A stretch of 64,000 nt of DNA, from contig JBNGIS010032224.1 in assembly GCA_049999725.1 (NCBI GenBank), forward strand, positions 1-64,000, in the 5' to 3' direction. This document shows, one piece after another, positions 20,749-32,943 of the stretch. This DNA comes from Haplomitrium mnioides (lineage: Eukaryota; Marchantiophyta; Haplomitriopsida; Calobryales). The first letter of the stretch is position 1, and each line of letters opens with the position of its first letter. A program made the translations under genes and the position numbers. The notes under the pieces are model-generated. The model was given only the letters and a program-made list of their open reading frames with translations, did no database searches and was not told the origin of the DNA.

Positions 20749-23542
20749 TCTATACTTGTTTTCTATATTTTTCAAAGTTTAAAAAAAAAAATTCAATAAT
20801 TTTTATAAAAAAATTTTCTTAAAAAAAAAACAAAAACAAGTTCTTGAATTTTGATTCTTCATATTATATTTATATACTATTTTATTTTTTCCACTCCTCA
20901 TATCTTCTAAATACCTAAATTCCAATATTTTATAATGTTATATAATATTATATTGTTGAGAAGGATTTCTTGAAGAGCAAGGGAAAATTCAAATTTTTTG
21001 AAGCAACCAGGCAGAATTAGAGCTTCCTAGGGGAGGAACCATCGTCGCCTTGGAGAGGCGATCCTTTACTAACAAGAATCAACTGATTTGCTCAAGAATC
21101 AAATCAGATATCGACGAGATTGCAATTCTCAAAGTTTCAAGGATTCTTCCTCATTTCTAAACAATTTTGGATCAAAATCATAAGGAGAACGAGGGCAATT
21201 CAATTCCAAACAAGTACCAATTTGAATCATCCGATTTGGTGAAGAATTGAGAAAGAAATCTTCATATTTCAATCGACTAAAATCTTGAAGAAAATTACAG
21301 AATCAAAGAGGAACAAGGCCGAATCAGGGATATATCAGTGTTTTGAAACTCTTCAAAAGGTCACCAAGGAGTTGAAGCGGCGATCTATCACTGTTTCTTA
21401 TTTGGGGAAAGTTGAAAGTTCGACAGAGCCGAAAATTTGAACTTCGACATTTTGGAAAGTTTGACTGTCAAAAATTGCTATTCGGTGATGAAACAATGAT
21501 CCATCACTATTTTGCCATTGAAATTTGAAAGTTTGAAGGGTGCAAATGGAGCATTTTCTGAAATTTTGAAACCCATTTTGCAAAATGACGACTTATCTGC
21601 GTTTCGGTGAAAGTTCAAAGGTGCCCATTCAGTAAAATCTGAAAGTTCAAAGCTTCTTTTCATTCATTATATCAGTGCTTTATCACTATTTCAGCTATGT
21701 TCTATTTTATTTGAAGAGCTTCTTGAAAGGTAGAAAGGCGATTTATCTTTATTTTGGCTTTTATTCATTATTTTATTGAAAGTTCGAAAGTTCTTTTGGT
21801 AGAGCCGGAAAGTTTGAAAGGCGCAAGGCAGAACCGAAGCAACTATTTATCGCTGTTTTGGTATTTTGAGAAAAAATTTTAAAAATAAAACTATTCTAAC
21901 TCGGAGGAGAAACCACCCCTTTGTATTGTTTCTACCCTATTGGAAGAAGCCACGTGTCACTATCCTATAAGCTACACTAAGGGCCCCCACCCAGTCGCAA
22001 GGGTGAGGATAAAAGGTTGAAGTATACAAAGAGCTTCAAGCTCTTATACCTTAATCCATTTTGTGTGCTTTGCTTATGGGATTCAGTGTTAGTCGCTGGT
22101 GAAGCGACGACAGCCTTGGATACCGGAGCTATTCTCCGAAGCGTGTGAAGCTACACTGAGCTTGCTAACTCTGCCGAAGCAAGGAAATATCTCACCGAAG
22201 CTATTCTAATTTTCCGAGGCTGCCAGATTTCACTCCGAAGCTACTAAGTTTACTGAACCTACCTATAAGAACTACTGAAGCACGAATTCACCCCCAAACA
22301 TAAGTATTCAACCGAACCTAACTGTTTGTGAAGGGGGAGGATTCAGATTCTACAAATCGAGTTTTGTGCATCAAAATCGATCTTTTCTTAAGATTTGAAG
22401 ACACAAAAGTTGTTGCCTAATTATGGTGAACATTCTGAACCCTTATTTACATATTTTGATGAAGAATTGAGATCACATTGACCTGTGGAACTTCTGGGCT
22501 TATGAAACATAACACCATAACATCATTGTTATGACATTAACTGTTCAAGTGCATGGATTTTGATTCATGAAGTACATTTGGAGTTAGAAACAACCAGAAC
22601 TATATTCTGGGATTCAAATTCAAGAATCTGACCTATATATTTGACATTCAAATCATCTAAACTCCAAATCGACATACCAATGTCATATGCATCTATCAAT
22701 TGAAGATTTTTGAGGCCATACATTTTTTTATCTAATTGATTCAACTCATATTTTATCATCTGATTGTCTAACACAGGTCTATACACATGTACTATTACAT
22801 ATACATTCAGTTACTATGTTTTTAACAGAATTATAAAAATCTGAGATTGACATCAGTACACAAAACAAAATCTGACATTTCAGAGAAAATTTGATAGCAT
22901 GAGATCTGACATTACCTATAGTTTGTATATTGGTCATAAAATATAAACAGATTACATCATATAGATACTCAAAATTCAGAATCTAATTTACTAATTCTGA
23001 AACTAGTTCAAACATCCAAACTGATCAGTTGGCTCATAGATTCTGTATAATTGAATTGGCTAGAGGCCACCACTGATCCACAAGGTTTGGATACAAATTT
23101 TGGACAACATCAACTATCAGCATATATTTTCTGTCAAAAGAAAAACAATATACTATCTGGTTCCAATATTCAGAACCTAATTACACATTTTGGATATTCA
23201 AGCAAACTTCATGAGCCTACTGCTACCTGGAGGTGACAGTTCTTTGCATCAGACTTTGTGGGTGACCTATTGACATCAACAACAATCTGCATTAGCACTC
23301 AGTTTGGAGTTTACAGAGTCAACCCCTTGCCTACTGCAAGAAGAAGAGGGAAGCTATTATGATAATAACTCTACTATAACTTTGTGTTACAGAACTGTAC
23401 ATTTCAAATATCTATCCAAACTAAAAGCATTCTGTTATAATAGAACAGAACTCTGCTAGTTCTTGAACATACAGAATCTTTTCAGTTTTTCAGCTTTTCA
23501 ATTTACTTTCTTTCTTTCTTCTCAGACCTGTAGTCTTGTCGG
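20749..23542 (+). other. Copia leader region, long and non-coding
   Basis: 2.8 kb between PBS and gag, too long for a typical copia leader, so an old insertion is possible. 21350-21860 has repeated gaaagttcgaaag words and tatcactgttt phrases, a style also seen in the giant LTRs. 21990-22060 has a gataaaagg TATA-like box. 22080-22330 has repeated ccgaagc.. phrases. A purine block (gaagggggagg) lies at 22329. I found no open frame with a recognisable product and could not define borders or a target duplication for a separate element. Confidence 0.4.
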
Positions 23543-24272
23543 ATGGAAAAACTCAATTTTAAGAGTCTGACCATTGAGGGGGATAACTACCTCTCTCGGT
23601 CCTTAGATGTTGCGGCACATCTGGTCTCTAAGGGATTGGACACCACTATCATCACAGATGAAGATGTTACTCCTCAGTAGAAAGCCCAATCTCTGGTATT
23701 TTTAAGACATCATCTGTCAGACCCACTGAAGCTGCAATACTTGAATGAGATCAACCCAAGGATTTTGTGAGACAAATTGAAAGCCATATTTGACCACACT
23801 AAAACTATCCATCTGCCTAAAGTAAGGCATGACTGGGTTAACCTGAGAGTTCAGGACTTTAACTCTATTTCTAAATATAATAGTGAACAATTCATGATAA
23901 CAAGCCAGCTTACACTATGTGGTCAATCAGTGACAGAGGAAGAACAAATTGAAAAGACAATTTCCACTTTCCATCCATCAAACATGATTTTGTCTACACG
24001 ATATAGGAATATGAACTTCAAAACATATTCTTAACTCATTGCATATCTCCTGCTTGCACAGAAACACCAAGACTTGTTACTTAAAAATTCTAAAACCAAA
24101 CCCTCTGGTACTTTACCTATTTCTCAGCCACCTGAAACACACTATAAAAGACCAGTATTAACAAGAGGACAACCAACTAAAAGAGCTAGATTTAATTCTA
24201 ATAGACAAACCTCAAATAGGAGCAAAGCTCCTATGACTGGATCTAGTAATTCACAATTCAGGAGGAGGGACA
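23543..24272 (+). pseudogene. Copia gag, N-terminal part (interrupted)
   Basis: Ty1/copia gag of the UBN2/gag-2 type. The start ATG at 23543 begins MEKLNFKSLTIEGDNYL. Later motifs are LVFLRHHLSDPLKLQYL, HTKTIHLPKVRHDW, LRVQDFNSISKYNSEQF, SQLTLCGQSVTEEE and ISTFHPSNMILSTRY. One frame is kept throughout but has three in-frame stops (TAG at 23678, TGA at 23768, TAA at 24032). It is cut at 24272 by the solo LTR and resumes, in frame, after 28314. The basic segment before the cut is the start of the nucleocapsid region. Confidence 0.9.
24268..24272. repeat. Target-site duplication of the solo LTR, left copy (ggaca)
   Basis: Matches ggata at 28315-28319 in four of five bases. Merging the two copies keeps the gag reading frame exactly (the codon for the Asp after FRRR is shared). 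Confidence 0.85.
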
Positions 24273-27200
24273 TGTGTCGACATGGTCCTGGGCTTCAGAA
24301 GAGAAAAGTGAGAAAACACTCCATTGCAGCAGTGTAATGATCTATAGAAGAGTGCATGTTCCATGATGTTCGTGATTTCAAGGATATAAGAGAAGTTGAC
24401 TATCAGGAGGTATGCCCTTCAGCAGGTGGTGTTGGGAGAAAGGGAAATAAGGAAATGGAACGATGTCAGTCTCCTAGACCTGAGAGAGAAAAGCAATTAC
24501 TATGAGCTTCTTGATATTTGAAGATCTTCTGGGAGTGGAATAGGGTGCTTGGTTGGATCATGATGAGTTTACTTTAGAAGTTTTCTCTGGGAATAAGAAT
24601 GTAAAAATAATGTAATGGTGGGATAGAAGTTGATTTTATTTATGTAGAAATAATAATAGAGTATAGCTGTAGGAGTGAGGATAAAAATAAAAATTTAAAA
24701 AGTATAAAAATAAAAGAAAATAAAGCAATAAAACTAACCTACTGTTGGGCGCCAAGCCAAGCCCACTATACTACTCTATTCTATTTTGAAGACTACTTGA
24801 TCAATCGGAGGACAGCGCGCCCTGGGGAAAGGTTAAGCCCTGAACTAGGTCCATCCATGGGCAGAAGAAAGATATATAGGTGGTCTTATACTCCCTAGGG
24901 GGCTGCCTCTCGAAAGGAAAGTAGAGCGATATCATTATATACTGCTTCTACCGCAGCGTGGAAAATTTATGGGATTAAATCCCCATTCTATAGAGGCCAA
25001 GGTGACTTGTGAACGTATGTGTGGATTTTCTGTATTATAGCTTTGAGAATGGGTGCATGGCAACGATGAATCCCCTGTAATCAAAAAAGGATTAGCTGCG
25101 AGGCAGCCATGTGATGCGAAGCCCCTGCAACAGAGATCCATGCGAATTGCTGACGAGGAGATATCTACTGTGAAGTCCCACGAGTATCAGTCAGCATGTG
25201 ACTAGCTCAGGAAACGAATATTTGGAAGGAAGATTTGCGATGAAGAATCGCTTGATGAAGAACTCCTCCTCTGCGATGCTGCGATCCGAAGGAGAAGAAG
25301 GTCCTTCCATACGACGGTTCAGAATGTGCATAAGGGACATTTAAAATAAGCTATTGTATGAAAAGCGATACAACATATTTCATTATCTGATTCTTGGGGA
25401 GGATGCGCCAGACTATCACACAATTGTGCAGAGTCCTATGGATGTGACAACGTGGTTGCAACGAGAGGACAGTGGACAATATTTGACATGTGATTCTTTC
25501 TTGAAGGATGTTGAACTGATTCCTAGTAATGCAAAAGCTTACAATGGTGACGATTATCTAGGGAGCTAATTACAGAAGGATCGACCTGCAATCAATCTCT
25601 GTAAGCGGAAGAAAACGATTGGCCTACGATGAAGGGCAGACTGCGCTGAAAGCCCCTGCGGAATATGAAATGTGATAAGGAAGAATCAAATTGTGAAGAT
25701 CAGCATGTGCGATGACGAAATCGATGCTAAGGAGCGACGTGCTGAGGAGAGAAATGCCGGATGGTCAGAAATTTGGAAGCAAAAGCCTTGCAATGGAGAA
25801 GAAGATCCCGGTTGTAGAAGAAGAATTGCAAAAATTGAATGTAAAGGGAGGATCCTTGCGAAAAGGAATTCAAGATGCGATGTGCGAATTGCAAGAGCAA
25901 AGTCTGTTGTCCGTGAGGAGTCCAATCCGAAGAATGGAGTGGAACTCAACCTTCCTAAGTAGGGAGCCTACTTAAGGGGGTTCCCATCCGCCTCCCTAAG
26001 TGGAGAAGACCGGTTAAATTGGTTTTGATCAACATTTGTAAGTGGAGAGGACTAGTTAAAGTGGATCCAATCAGTCTTACAAAGTGGGGAGCCCACTTAA
26101 GAGGGATCCGAAGCGGGATGAGGATTAAATAGCCGAAAGGGTGATATGTCGAAGAATCAGATAAGAGGAAAAGGTGATCTTAAAAGTTCGAAAGGGACCT
26201 GCGGAAGATCTGAGAAAGTTTGAAATGGATTTACGGGAGTTATTGTTCTTACATCAAACTTTTCCACGAGTAGTAAAGGGAGTAATAATTGAACGGCCGA
26301 AAGGATGATCTATCGACAATCTGAACTGTGGAAATGATAAGTGAGGATTAGCCGAAAGAGCAACTTATCGCCGATCTGGACTGAAGGGAAGGTAAGTTTG
26401 AAAGTTCGAATCGGATGGAGGTGAAAGTTTGAATTTAGCCTAGAGGTTGAAAGTTCGAAAAGGATACAGATTCGAGAGACAAAAGTTTGACACGTGCGAG
26501 GAATCGCTGTTGCAAGGGAGCATCATGTTTGCTCTTATATCGAGTGTTTTCATAACTTAGTCAAGGGAGCTTCAAGAATGTTTTGTTCTTACTCGATGAG
26601 GACAGGGTGGTTATCTCAAAGGGGAGCTGCGAGTTGGTCTTACAAAAAGCTTTTCGATGAGTTAACAAAGAAGAGAGCTATTCATTGCTCTTATGTCAAA
26701 TGGTTGAAGAAGTTAATTCCAAAAGAGTTGCGAGTAGTTCTTAGAAGGAGCAAGTTGAGGAGTTAGTGAAAATCGAGTGTGGGAAGAAATTCTTACAGTT
26801 AGTTAGTGAAAGAATGGAAGCTTGGGAATGTTCTTATAAGGAGGATGGAGACAGTTGGGGAAAATTGACCTTTTCCATCTGAATCCTAGGAAAGCTACCA
26901 AGGCTGTTCTGCTGATCTAGTCTAGGAAATGAAGTGTAGGATTTAGTTAGTGTGACAGTTTTGAGTAATTACCTAAAGATCAGTGTTTGTTATGTTAGTA
27001 GATGGCAGTAGACAAAGGGTTTAGTTGTTGTAGTTAGCTGAAAATTAGATTAGTAGTATAGTAGTTCAGATAGGATTAGTTACAATATGTTCCTATAGGA
27101 AAATAGGAGGAGTGAAGAGGGTGGTACAAAGAGGTTTGCCTCATATCACTCTCTGGTCTCTTTTTTTTTGCTTGTGCTTTGAGGAAGAAATGGAGAATAG

Positions 27201-28314
27201 CTTAGCAAAGAGTTCCCCTTTCCAAAGTTTCATGGTTGTGTTATTTTGAAATTGAGTGTCTCAATCTTGAGTAAAGAAGCAAGGATGTAAGATAGATTGG
27301 AATGACAGAAGCAATGCATATTCCGTAATTGGGAATCAAGAAAAGGATTGCTCTAGAGAAGGGTAGGCCAGGGGAGTACCTGGGTGCATTCTGCTAGAGA
27401 ATTCAGATCCTGAATTCTAAATTGAGGAATCTGTGGGTTGTTTAAAGTTGTAATCCCAGCAAGGAGTGCTAGGAAAGAGAGAAGGTTGTCATCAGATTTC
27501 CAATGCAAATCTTTGGATGAAGGTTCTTCATCTTTAGGCTTAAAATCTGCTTGAAGGGATTGCTTTATTGAAATATTCCAGTCTTCTAGAGTAGTTGATC
27601 TGAAAATCTTGTTCTAACAAATGCTAGATGGCAGGTGGGGAGGAGCCTCAGTGTCATTGTAGTATTTGTTGGTAATGAGAGTGAGGAATCAATGATACTA
27701 AGTACTGGTATCTTCTATGTAATAGGAGTGGAGAGAGTGTGTAGAAATTGATTGGGGTGAGAGATAGGCTGCAACAGAGGGCTGCCATGTCAAGGGGGTA
27801 CTTGAGTGGTGATTTCAGTCAATCAATGTAGTATAGACACGGTAGACAGCAAATGGCATGGACTTCTTTGGAGTGGAGAGTTCATACTTGTCTGGAGAGG
27901 TGGATTTGAGTGCATACCTGGTAGAATCAATTGGATTCTCAAAGGTTCCGCCCTATAAGAATATGGGATTGCTGCTAGGGGCCTAAATTTCTAATCTATC
28001 TCAATAGTAATGTTGTTGTTCCTCCTAGAGCCAATGCTATAGTATTCACTGGCAGATGCTAAAGGGAAGGAGGCAGGAAGCCTAAGCTTTTGTAGTATCT
28101 AGTTTGCAATGATTCCGTGGGCATGAAGGTGAGAGGAGACATTAGAGAGAGAGGTGCTCAGAAAGCACCAATATGGGTCTTTGTTTAGCTTCCCTTTTAA
28201 AGAAGCTGGAACCTGCTTAAAACTAGAGAAGACAACCCAATACCTCCTTGTCCATGTGGGCTTGATACAGAATCAACAAAATTTGATTTGGAATACTTCC
28301 AGGATGCTGCAACA
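24273..28314 (+). mobile_element. Solo LTR (4.0 kb) of a giant-LTR gypsy lineage, in copia gag
   Basis: Starts tgtgtcgaca and ends gctgcaaca (TG..CA), flanked by the ggaca/ggata duplication, with no retroelement coding inside. Its length and internal order match the giant LTRs at 9511-13354 (opposite strand) and 61254-64000: a ctgaactaggtcc..gggctgcctctcgaaagg block (24840-24920), a zone of repeated ggatcc/cccacttaag motifs (25960-26110), gccgaaagggtga modules (26120-26400), gaaagttcgaaa words, gggagc..gttcttac modules (26510-26850), and a ggtacctgggtg..ttctgct block (27375). A solo LTR arises by recombination between the two LTRs of a full element. Confidence 0.85.
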
Positions 28315-28780
28315 GGATAGAGGTAGGGGACGTGCTGGAAAGTTTATCCCAAGGGGAAATAGAGGTGCAAGACCTCAAAACAGAGGCCGAAACATGCCCT
28401 CAACCAGAAATGTTAGAGACTCAAAGAGATGCACTAGATGTGGTACACTAGGTCATGCTCAGAAAATGTGTAAGATACCTGCACACCTAGTGGCACTATA
28501 TGCCCAAGATCAGAGCAAAAGAAGTGACCAAGAAAACCATGGTGTATTCTTTGAGCAGCAAGACATATTGAATGATTATATTTTGAACAATGATGATCTG
28601 GCTGTACCAGAGAATCATATGCTACAATCTGCACTTGATGTTCCTTCTTTGGATGATATTAATACTTGTATTATAGATAGTGGTAGCACTCACACTATAT
28701 TGAAGTGCAAATCCTATTTTACGTCTATTACTCCTTCAAGTCGAAAGGTGATGACCATTATGGGAAGTAATCACATTTAA
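28315..28780 (+). pseudogene. Copia gag C-terminus and protease
   Basis: Resumes the gag frame after the solo LTR: an Arg/Gly-rich segment (DRGRGRAGKFIPRG), then the zinc knuckle CTRCGTLGHAQKMC (C-x2-C-x4-H-x4-C), an acidic linker, and the retropepsin active site CIIDSGSTHTIL. The frame ends at a TAA (28778-28780). The downstream translation (EGHGPATIILPRGTRL, TTRNLISFKDI) shows that the polyprotein once continued through this stop. The first 50 codons of the open frame that enters from the left belong to the solo LTR, not to gag. Confidence 0.88.
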
Positions 28781-28938
28781 GAGGGGCACGGACCAGCCAC
28801 TATCATATTACCAAGGGGAACCAGGTTGCATATCAGATCTACGATATATTTGCCTAGTACAACTAGGAATCTGATCAGTTTCAAAGACATTAGAGACAAT
28901 GAATTCCACTTGCATACAACACATGTAAAACTCAAGAA

Positions 28939-30015
28939 GTGATTTATATATTAAAGAACACTCCTAAGGGATCTGAAATAAAGGAAACACTTTTTGTGTA
29001 TACCTTAGTGTTTTATGTAACAAAAATTCACAGTTTCCTAATTGATGCAAAACATATTGACCAAGGCATACTATGGCATAAACGCTTAGGACATCCTGGC
29101 ACAAGCATGTTTCAAAAAATTCTGAAAGTGTCACAATCCATACCTCCTAGCGTTAGATCTCATATGCTCAATACAAATTGCATCCAATGCTCTCAAGGCA
29201 AGCTCGTCATACGACCAGCTATATCCAAAACTATAATAGATATTTCCAAGTTCCTTGAGCGTTTACACACAGATGTGTGTGGTCCTATCGACCCACCAAG
29301 TGGACCCTTTAGGTACTTCTTGGTCATAATCTATGCGTCATCAAAATGGCCTCAAGTTTCGTTACTCTCTATTCAAAACTTAGTCTTTCCTAGGATACTG
29401 GCTCACATTCTGAAATTGAAAGCTCAATTTCTAGAAAATCCAATAAGAGTCCTAAGGGTTGACAATGCGAGAGAGTTTACGTCTAAGACTTTTGACAATT
29501 TTTGTATGACTGCGGGTATTGATACCCAATACTCTATGGCTCATGTCCATTTTCAAAATGGCATAGCCAAAAGAGTAATTAGAAGCATACAGATGATAGC
29601 TAGACCCATGTTAATGCAAACCAAGTTAACGGTTTCTACATGGGGTCACGTTGTTTTGCATGTTGCTTCTTTATTGAAGTACGGGCGTTCAGCTTTTAAT
29701 GCTTTATCGCCTCACCAACTTGCATATAGAGCTATACCCAACCTTTCTCATCTCCGAATTTTTGGTTGCCAAGTCCTTGTTCCAATTTTAGGACCAAAAA
29801 TAACTAAGATGGGTTCTCAACGACAGAAGGGCATATATATGGGCTATGAATCCCCATCGATTATACGATATCTGGAACCATCCATGGCGGATGTATTTCA
29901 AGCCAGATTTGTCGGCTTCCACTTCTATGAGGATATATTCCCATCCTTATTAGAAGATATTGGAATAGGAGAAGGTATCCACTTTATAGATGGATCAAAG
30001 AACAAGGCAAGGTGA
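28939..30015 (+). pseudogene. Copia GAG-pre-integrase and integrase
   Basis: 358-codon open frame. GAG-pre-integrase/zinc region: LWHKRLGHPGTSMF, then CIQCSQGK (HHCC). Core: LHTDVCGPIDPPSGPFRYF (first Asp) and RVDNAREFTSKTF (second Asp). The third position reads FQNGIAKRVI, where copia integrases normally have QNG.AE, so the catalytic Glu is Lys. The C-terminal part has RIFGCQVLVPI, KMGSQRQKGIYMGY and PSIIRYLEP. A frameshift near 28930 separates it from the protease frame. The length is about full. Confidence 0.93.
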
Positions 30016-32176
30016 GGACAAAGTCATGAGACTTCTTCACTTGACTAAGACTGTCAAACAGTTGCCTGACTCATTTAATGAGATCACACAGGTAATACGA
30101 TCACATATTCCTGCTGTAAATGTACCTGCAAGAATTCAGGACATTACTACAATAGTGAGTGGTCAATTACCAAGGCAAAAGAGAGGACGCCCGTTAGGTT
30201 CTAAGGACTCTCAGCCAAGGCAACGTAATACGACAAAGAGAACTACTTTCTCTAATGATGGAACTTTATTACCATCTACATCCTATACATCACCATCTCA
30301 GCCAACTTTATCTCTTTTAGAGATCCCAGATAATAAAGAGATCTCGATCCACTATATGGATACTAGGATTTTATGGCAAAGAGAAAGTGTGAATATGGAT
30401 GACTATTTTGGTTTCATGATTTCACAAACTATATCCGATATACCACCCAATCGAAGTTATGTCAAAGAAGCTAAAGACAGCCCTGATTGGATTGAATGGG
30501 AAAAGGCGATGAATTTCGAATTGGATTCAATGATTCAAAGGAAGGTATTTGGACCTTTAGTCTCTGTACTCTCTGACACAAATTTAATCGGATATAGGTG
30601 GATATTCGTGAAGAAGCAAAATGAGAAAGGCAAAGTTGTCAAATATAAGGCACGCTTTGTAGCCAAGGGCTATACATAGATTCATGGGAGAGACTATGAT
30701 CTCACTTATACCCCAGTCATGGATGTTATCACGTACCGGATCCTAGTTGGCTTTTTCCTAGAACATGAGCTCATGGCACATCAGTTAGATGTGGTGACAA
30801 CATACCTGTATGGGCTTCTTGATACCCAGATCTATATGAAGCCTCCCCCATAGCTTATTGCTAGGAATATCTATCATATTCAGAGGAAGAATGTCTCTAA
30901 ATGAAAACCTTCAAGCGAACCATCTACCTCTTTACCTACGACCATTTTACAACCCAAGAGGGGGAGTACTGGGGTTGGACCTGTAGTCCATGAGATGCAT
31001 AATAGGAAGATTGGACCTATAGTCCCTTTTATGCATCAATCCATGAATCTAGCCAAGGAAGGATATGTTGTCCAGATCATGAGATCTATTTATGGACTTA
31101 AGCAAAGCGGTCGTATTTGGTATCACATATTTAAAGAGGAGATGATAGCTATGGGTTTCCACTATGATGACATTGCACCTAGTTTATTTATCAAGAATGT
31201 CGACAAACAATTTGTTGTTATCGCACTCTATATTGATGATATAAACTTATTTGGACACCAACCTCTCCTTGAGCAGACTATTTCTATGCTCAATAAGACT
31301 TTTGATATGAGGGATATTGGTAGGACAATCTATTGCTTAGGACTTCAGTTTGAGTACCTTGACGATGGAATTTTAATCCATTAGAGTACTTATACGAAGA
31401 AAGTCTTAAAATAGCTCAATATGGACAAATCTCATCCGTTGACATCTCCTATAGAGATTCGATCGTTGGATAGAGATAAAGATTTATTCCATAAACAGAA
31501 TGCCAGAGAGCCTATCCTTGGATCTGAGATTCCATATCTCTCCGCTATAGGAGCTCTTATGTATTTGGCGAATCAAACTTGTCCTGATATTTCCTTTGCC
31601 ATGAACTTGCTTGCCAAGCATAGTTCACAACCTACCATTAAGCATTGGAATGGAATCAAGAGAGTTTTCATATATTTACAAGGCACCATTGACATGGGAC
31701 TATATTTCCCAAGACATACTAATCAAATCCTAACCGGTTATACGGATGCAGGATACCTTTTGGATCCTGACGATGCTAAATCCTAAACCCGATATGTATT
31801 CCTCTATGGCTCTACAGCCATATCTTGGAAGAGTACTAAGCAGACTTTGACCTGCACATCTTCCAATCATGCAAAGATTATTGCTCTGTATGAAGCAAGT
31901 CGGGAATGCATTTACTTACGTAGGATGATGGATCATGTATATGTGTCTTGTGGTCTTTCTTGTTTATCTGACCCCACTGTCCTCTATGAAGATAATTTGG
32001 CTTGTGTACAACAGATTTTGCAAGGCTTTATCCACGACGATCATATCAAGCACATTGCACCGAAATGTTTCTTTACGCATGAGCAACAAGACGACACTAT
32101 ATCTGTGCAGTTGATTGTTGGGAAAGACAATATTGCTGATCTTTTTACTAAGGCTTTACCACCGGCGCTGCATTGA
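30016..32176 (+). pseudogene. Copia reverse transcriptase and RNase H
   Basis: RT begins in the frame at 29990-30679 (SPDWIEWEKAMNFELDSM, GYRWIFVKKQNEKGKVVKYK, ARFVAKGYT). After a TAG it continues with DLTYTPVMD, AHQLDVVTTYLYG, then 30995-31384 with SIYGLKQSGRIWY and the intact active site ALYIDDINLFG. RNase H follows: SAIGALMYLANQTCPDI, LTGYTDAGYL, SSNHAKIIALYEASRE (a Glu normally follows NHA; here Lys), LYEDNLACVQ, and the C-terminal IADLFTKALPPALH with stop at 32174-32176. At least five in-frame stops. The YxDD motif is preserved, so decay is by stops rather than active-site loss. Confidence 0.93.
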
Positions 32177-32599
32177 CAATATTGCGATCTTATTGGACTT
32201 CACGGATTATCTAGTTTTCTATGATATATCTCTTTATTTTTGATTATCTTTATCTTTTATATTGATTCAACGAGTATATCTTCTTTACTGGCGGCGTATT
32301 ATTCCTATGTTTCCATATGATCAACATTATTATATCTCCTAATATTCTACTCTTTTGCGATTTTTCTTGGCCTTTAGCCATATGCTTTATCTTTTATATT
32401 GCTATCTTTCATTATTTTTATATCTTTTATCCATTGATCATGGTGGTTGTACTCTTTCCCTTGAAGGAGTATGAGAGGGTTTTAATGAGGCAACATCATT
32501 TTTCATATTTTATGGACTATATTGCGGTAGTTGGAGCCTCTTATCTTCATTTCATGCTTTTCTATATGTTACGATTGTTTACAACATTCCCATCTTGTA
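32177..32599 (+). other. Copia 3' untranslated region
   Basis: AT-rich and pyrimidine-rich 420-bp stretch between the RNase H stop and the polypurine tract. A small open frame (32317-32628) encodes a hydrophobic peptide without known motifs and runs into the LTR; I regard it as incidental. Confidence 0.6.
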
Positions 32600-32611
32600 A
32601 CCAAAGGGGAG
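32600..32611 (+). other. Polypurine tract of the copia element
   Basis: accaaaggggag directly precedes the 3' LTR start tgttagag at 32612, the standard position and form. Confidence 0.88.
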
Positions 32612-32914
32612 TGTTAGAGTACTTTTAGTAACATGCATAGAAATATAAGAGGATATATAATAACCTAGTATTAGAGTGCTAATACATGATTAGTACTATG
32701 TTAGGTTAACCCTAATATAGGTTAAGGATAACTTAATCCTATATTGATTAAGACATTGTAACTTGTATTATTATGATTATGAGGATTATTATGATTGAGA
32801 AGAGAAGAGGAGGAAGAGAGCTTGAGAGTGAGAAGAAGAGATTCACCATATTCATTTGTTGTGTGAGCTAATGGAGTGAGCATATGCATGTTTGTTATAC
32901 AACACAACACAACA
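32612..32914 (+). repeat. 3' LTR of the copia element
   Basis: 303 bp, tgttagagtac..cacaaca. It matches 20426-20733 with few differences. The repeated acaaca end allows a 3-bp shift in the exact border. Confidence 0.93.
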
Positions 32915-32943
32915 ACATATGAAAAAATCAAAATAAAACCTAC

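Larger units (their letters stand above)
20426..32914 (+). mobile_element. Ty1/copia LTR retrotransposon inserted in X1 gene A intron 3
   Basis: A 12.5-kb element, including a 4.0-kb solo LTR nested in its gag. It has LTRs at 20426-20733 and 32612-32914, a PBS-like sequence after the 5' LTR, a polypurine tract before the 3' LTR, and the order gag, protease, integrase, RT, RNase H that defines Ty1/copia. The flanking 5-mers agata (20421-20425) and acata (32915-32919) match in four of five bases. The element lies between a minus-strand splice donor (32943) and acceptor (20352) of gene A, that is, within intron 3. All coding parts contain stops, and integrase has lost its catalytic Glu. Confidence 0.9.

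Noticed and set aside
22329-22340. Polypurine tract of a separate LTR element in the copia leader
   Set aside because: No LTR-like TG start follows and no matching second repeat or target duplication was found.
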